In this document: positions 62,679 through 64,000 of the stretch, piece by piece
Layout: each line of letters begins with the position of its first letter
Numbering within the stretch: the first letter of the stretch is position 1
Origin: Flavobacteriaceae bacterium UBA5544
Lineage (GTDB): Bacteria; Bacteroidota; Bacteroidia; Flavobacteriales; Flavobacteriaceae
DNA: 64,000 nt
Direction: 5' to 3'
Assembly: GCA_002426755.1 (NCBI GenBank)
Contig: DINI01000003.1
Location: 105,756-169,755, forward strand
Translations under genes and position numbers: made by a program
Notes under the pieces: generated by a model
Database searches by the model: none
Told to the model about the DNA's origin: nothing
What the model saw: only the letters and a program-made list of their open reading frames with translations

Positions 62679-63950
62679 ATGAAAAGCCTAGTTCCATTCC
62701 TGTTTTTACTGTGTTCATACCTTTCCATTTCCCAACCCAATACCGAAGTATTCCTCTTCGATTTAAATACTCAAAGTGAAGAGTTTGAGCTTTCCAATTT
62801 CCAAAATATTTCAAATAATGAAGGTTACGATAACCAGCCTTCCTTTATGAACAATAAAACAATTTTATATGCAGGAACTAGAAATGGTCAGACCGATATT
62901 GTAATGTATGATGTAACACTTGGCACCAAAACATGGCTGACGGATACGGAAGGAAGTGAATATTCTCCCCTAAAGATTCCCAATCAAAACGCAATTTCTG
63001 CCATACGCTTGGATCTGGATGGCAAACAATTGCTATATAAATATGACTTGAAAAGTAAAAAAAACACAGCCATTATTGATTCTTTGGTGGTTGGCTATCA
63101 CCACTGGTTTAATCCCAACATTGTATTTACTTCCGTTTTGGAAGACAACTCCCTTTCGCTTTACATGAGCGATGTGATTAAAAGAAGACACTTAAAGCTA
63201 CAACAACACATAGGACGTGCGCTTCATAACATTCCCAATTCAAATTTAATAAGTTACGTTTCAAAAGAGAACGACACTCTTTGGAACATAAAATCCATGG
63301 ACCCGATTTCCGAAGACTCTAAAACCATCATTCAAACTTTTCCAAATACGGAAGACCTGTGCTGGACTCCAAAAGGTTCTATTCTAATGGCAAACAATGG
63401 GATTTTGTATCAATTCAATCCAAAACGAGATAAGAACTGGACAAAAGTTGCTTCACTTTTGGATTTTGGAATCACCAACATCACACGTTTAGCAATAAGC
63501 CCAAACGGAACAAAACTGGCAGTCGTCGGTGAATTGACAAATCAAAAATTGGAACCAAAACTTGAAAACATTAAATGGATTGCTGGCAATTGGAAAGGTG
63601 AAGCATTCGGTGGGTTGACCGAAGAAAATTGGAGTGAACCTTCAGGCGGTTCCATGATGGCAACCTTCAAACTGATTGATAAAGGTCAGGTTGTTTTTTA
63701 TGAAATTGAAATTATTCGCGAAATTGAAAATTCCTTGGTTCTTCAACTAAAGCATTTCGACAACGATTTAAAAGGTTGGGAGACCAAAGACGAAACCGTT
63801 GATTTCCCTTTGAAAGAAATCACTCCAAATAAAGTGATTTTTGAAGGCATGACCTTTGAAAAAATAAGTGACAACGAAATGAATGTCTATGTAGATATCC
63901 ATCAGGATAATGGCGAAATCGAAACTGTAACCTTCAATTATAAAAAATAA
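62679..63950 (+). CDS. Secreted beta-propeller fused to DUF6265 domain
   Basis: 423 aa with a signal peptide (MKSLVPFLFLLCSYLSIS). The N-terminal part up to about residue 290 has WD40/PD40-like blades (QPSFMNNKTILYAGTRNGQTDIVMYD, LAISPNGTKLAVVGE). From about residue 295, IKWIAGNWKGEAFGGLTEENWSEPSGGSMMATFKL is the DUF6265 signature, found alone in many Bacteroidetes proteins. The fusion joins a likely binding propeller to a lipocalin-like barrel of unknown function. A new gene starts 3 bp after its stop codon. Confidence 0.82.
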   Translation: MKSLVPFLFLLCSYLSISQPNTEVFLFDLNTQSEEFELSNFQNISNNEGYDNQPSFMNNKTILYAGTRNGQTDIVMYDVTLGTKTWLTDTEGSEYSPLKIPNQNAISAIRLDLDGKQLLYKYDLKSKKNTAIIDSLVVGYHHWFNPNIVFTSVLEDNSLSLYMSDVIKRRHLKLQQHIGRALHNIPNSNLISYVSKENDTLWNIKSMDPISEDSKTIIQTFPNTEDLCWTPKGSILMANNGILYQFNPKRDKNWTKVASLLDFGITNITRLAISPNGTKLAVVGELTNQKLEPKLENIKWIAGNWKGEAFGGLTEENWSEPSGGSMMATFKLIDKGQVVFYEIEIIREIENSLVLQLKHFDNDLKGWETKDETVDFPLKEITPNKVIFEGMTFEKISDNEMNVYVDIHQDNGEIETVTFNYKK

Positions 63951-63953
63951 ACC

Positions 63954-64000
63954 ATGAAGCACCTTTGGAGTATTATCGTGACTTGTTTTATTTTGTTCGG
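63954..64000 (+). CDS. Start of a secreted protein, cut by the window end
   Basis: Only 15 complete codons are seen (MKHLWSIIVTCFILF), a typical signal peptide start, 3 bp after the propeller/DUF6265 stop codon. The rest lies outside the window; no function can be given. Confidence 0.55.
   Translation, partial: MKHLWSIIVTCFILF

Overview
The window is a low-GC, densely coded chromosomal segment from a member of the Bacteroidota, almost certainly a Flavobacteriaceae species. The evidence is TAnnTTTG-type promoters without strong Shine-Dalgarno sites, type IX secretion (T9SS) C-terminal sorting domains, endonuclease I enzymes with sorting tails, DUF4252, DUF4199, DUF6263 and DUF6265 proteins, SusC-era style TonB receptors, and two ECF sigma factor clusters. 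No rRNA, tRNA, CRISPR array, prophage or classical insertion sequence was seen. All genes look intact; the last one (63954 onward) is cut by the window end.

Layout. 1-9.7 kb: an ABC-F ATPase, a J-domain/KTSC protein, a glycosyltransferase, a haem-binding protein, a HEAT-like protein, a DUF1028 protein, purB with a small membrane protein, then an ECF sigma / anti-sigma / double DUF4252 operon on the minus strand. 9.8-16.6 kb: an S41 protease, then a vitamin B12 uptake locus: a TonB-dependent receptor behind a cobalamin riboswitch, divergent from a BtuF-BtuC-BtuD-like importer. 16.6-24.4 kb: rmuC, a thioesterase, a SatD-like regulator coupled to a DUF3307 membrane protein behind three 28-bp-phased palindromes, a T9SS cargo protein, carB and rpmH (a 53-codon gene with a textbook Bacteroidetes promoter). 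24.4-36.9 kb: secreted and membrane proteins, cardiolipin synthase, a lytic transglycosylase, mtaB, a peptide-binding lipoprotein, a sugar nucleotidyltransferase-like protein and rpmE (type B L31). 37-44 kb: DUF4199, a GT2 glycosyltransferase, a phosphosugar mutase, an ABC exporter and a second ECF sigma cluster. 44-54 kb: a Ycf48-like propeller, an RsmB-type methyltransferase, two tandem T9SS endonucleases and purL. 54-64 kb: a fatty-acid degradation region: acyl-CoA ligase, MarR regulator, FadB-like, thiolase and acyl-CoA dehydrogenase, with a perfect 11-bp-arm operator in front of the MarR gene.

The two observations most worth following are these. (1) At four places there are arrays of 7-bp units (consensus AGAANNN) arranged as inverted pairs. 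Three of them start at, or within 3 bp after, the stop codon of a gene; two lie in the same fad operon. One pair encloses a four-helix-bundle (S23/IVS-type) gene whose start and stop codons lie inside the heptads, while the others enclose only a few to about 28 bp. This looks like a non-autonomous mobile element family with full and empty forms. (2) The SatD-like protein combines a cyclase/GGDEF-like N-terminal half with a C-terminal helix-turn-helix, sits behind three regularly phased palindromes, and overlaps by 4 bp a multi-pass DUF3307 protein: a compact, self-regulated two-gene module of unknown purpose.
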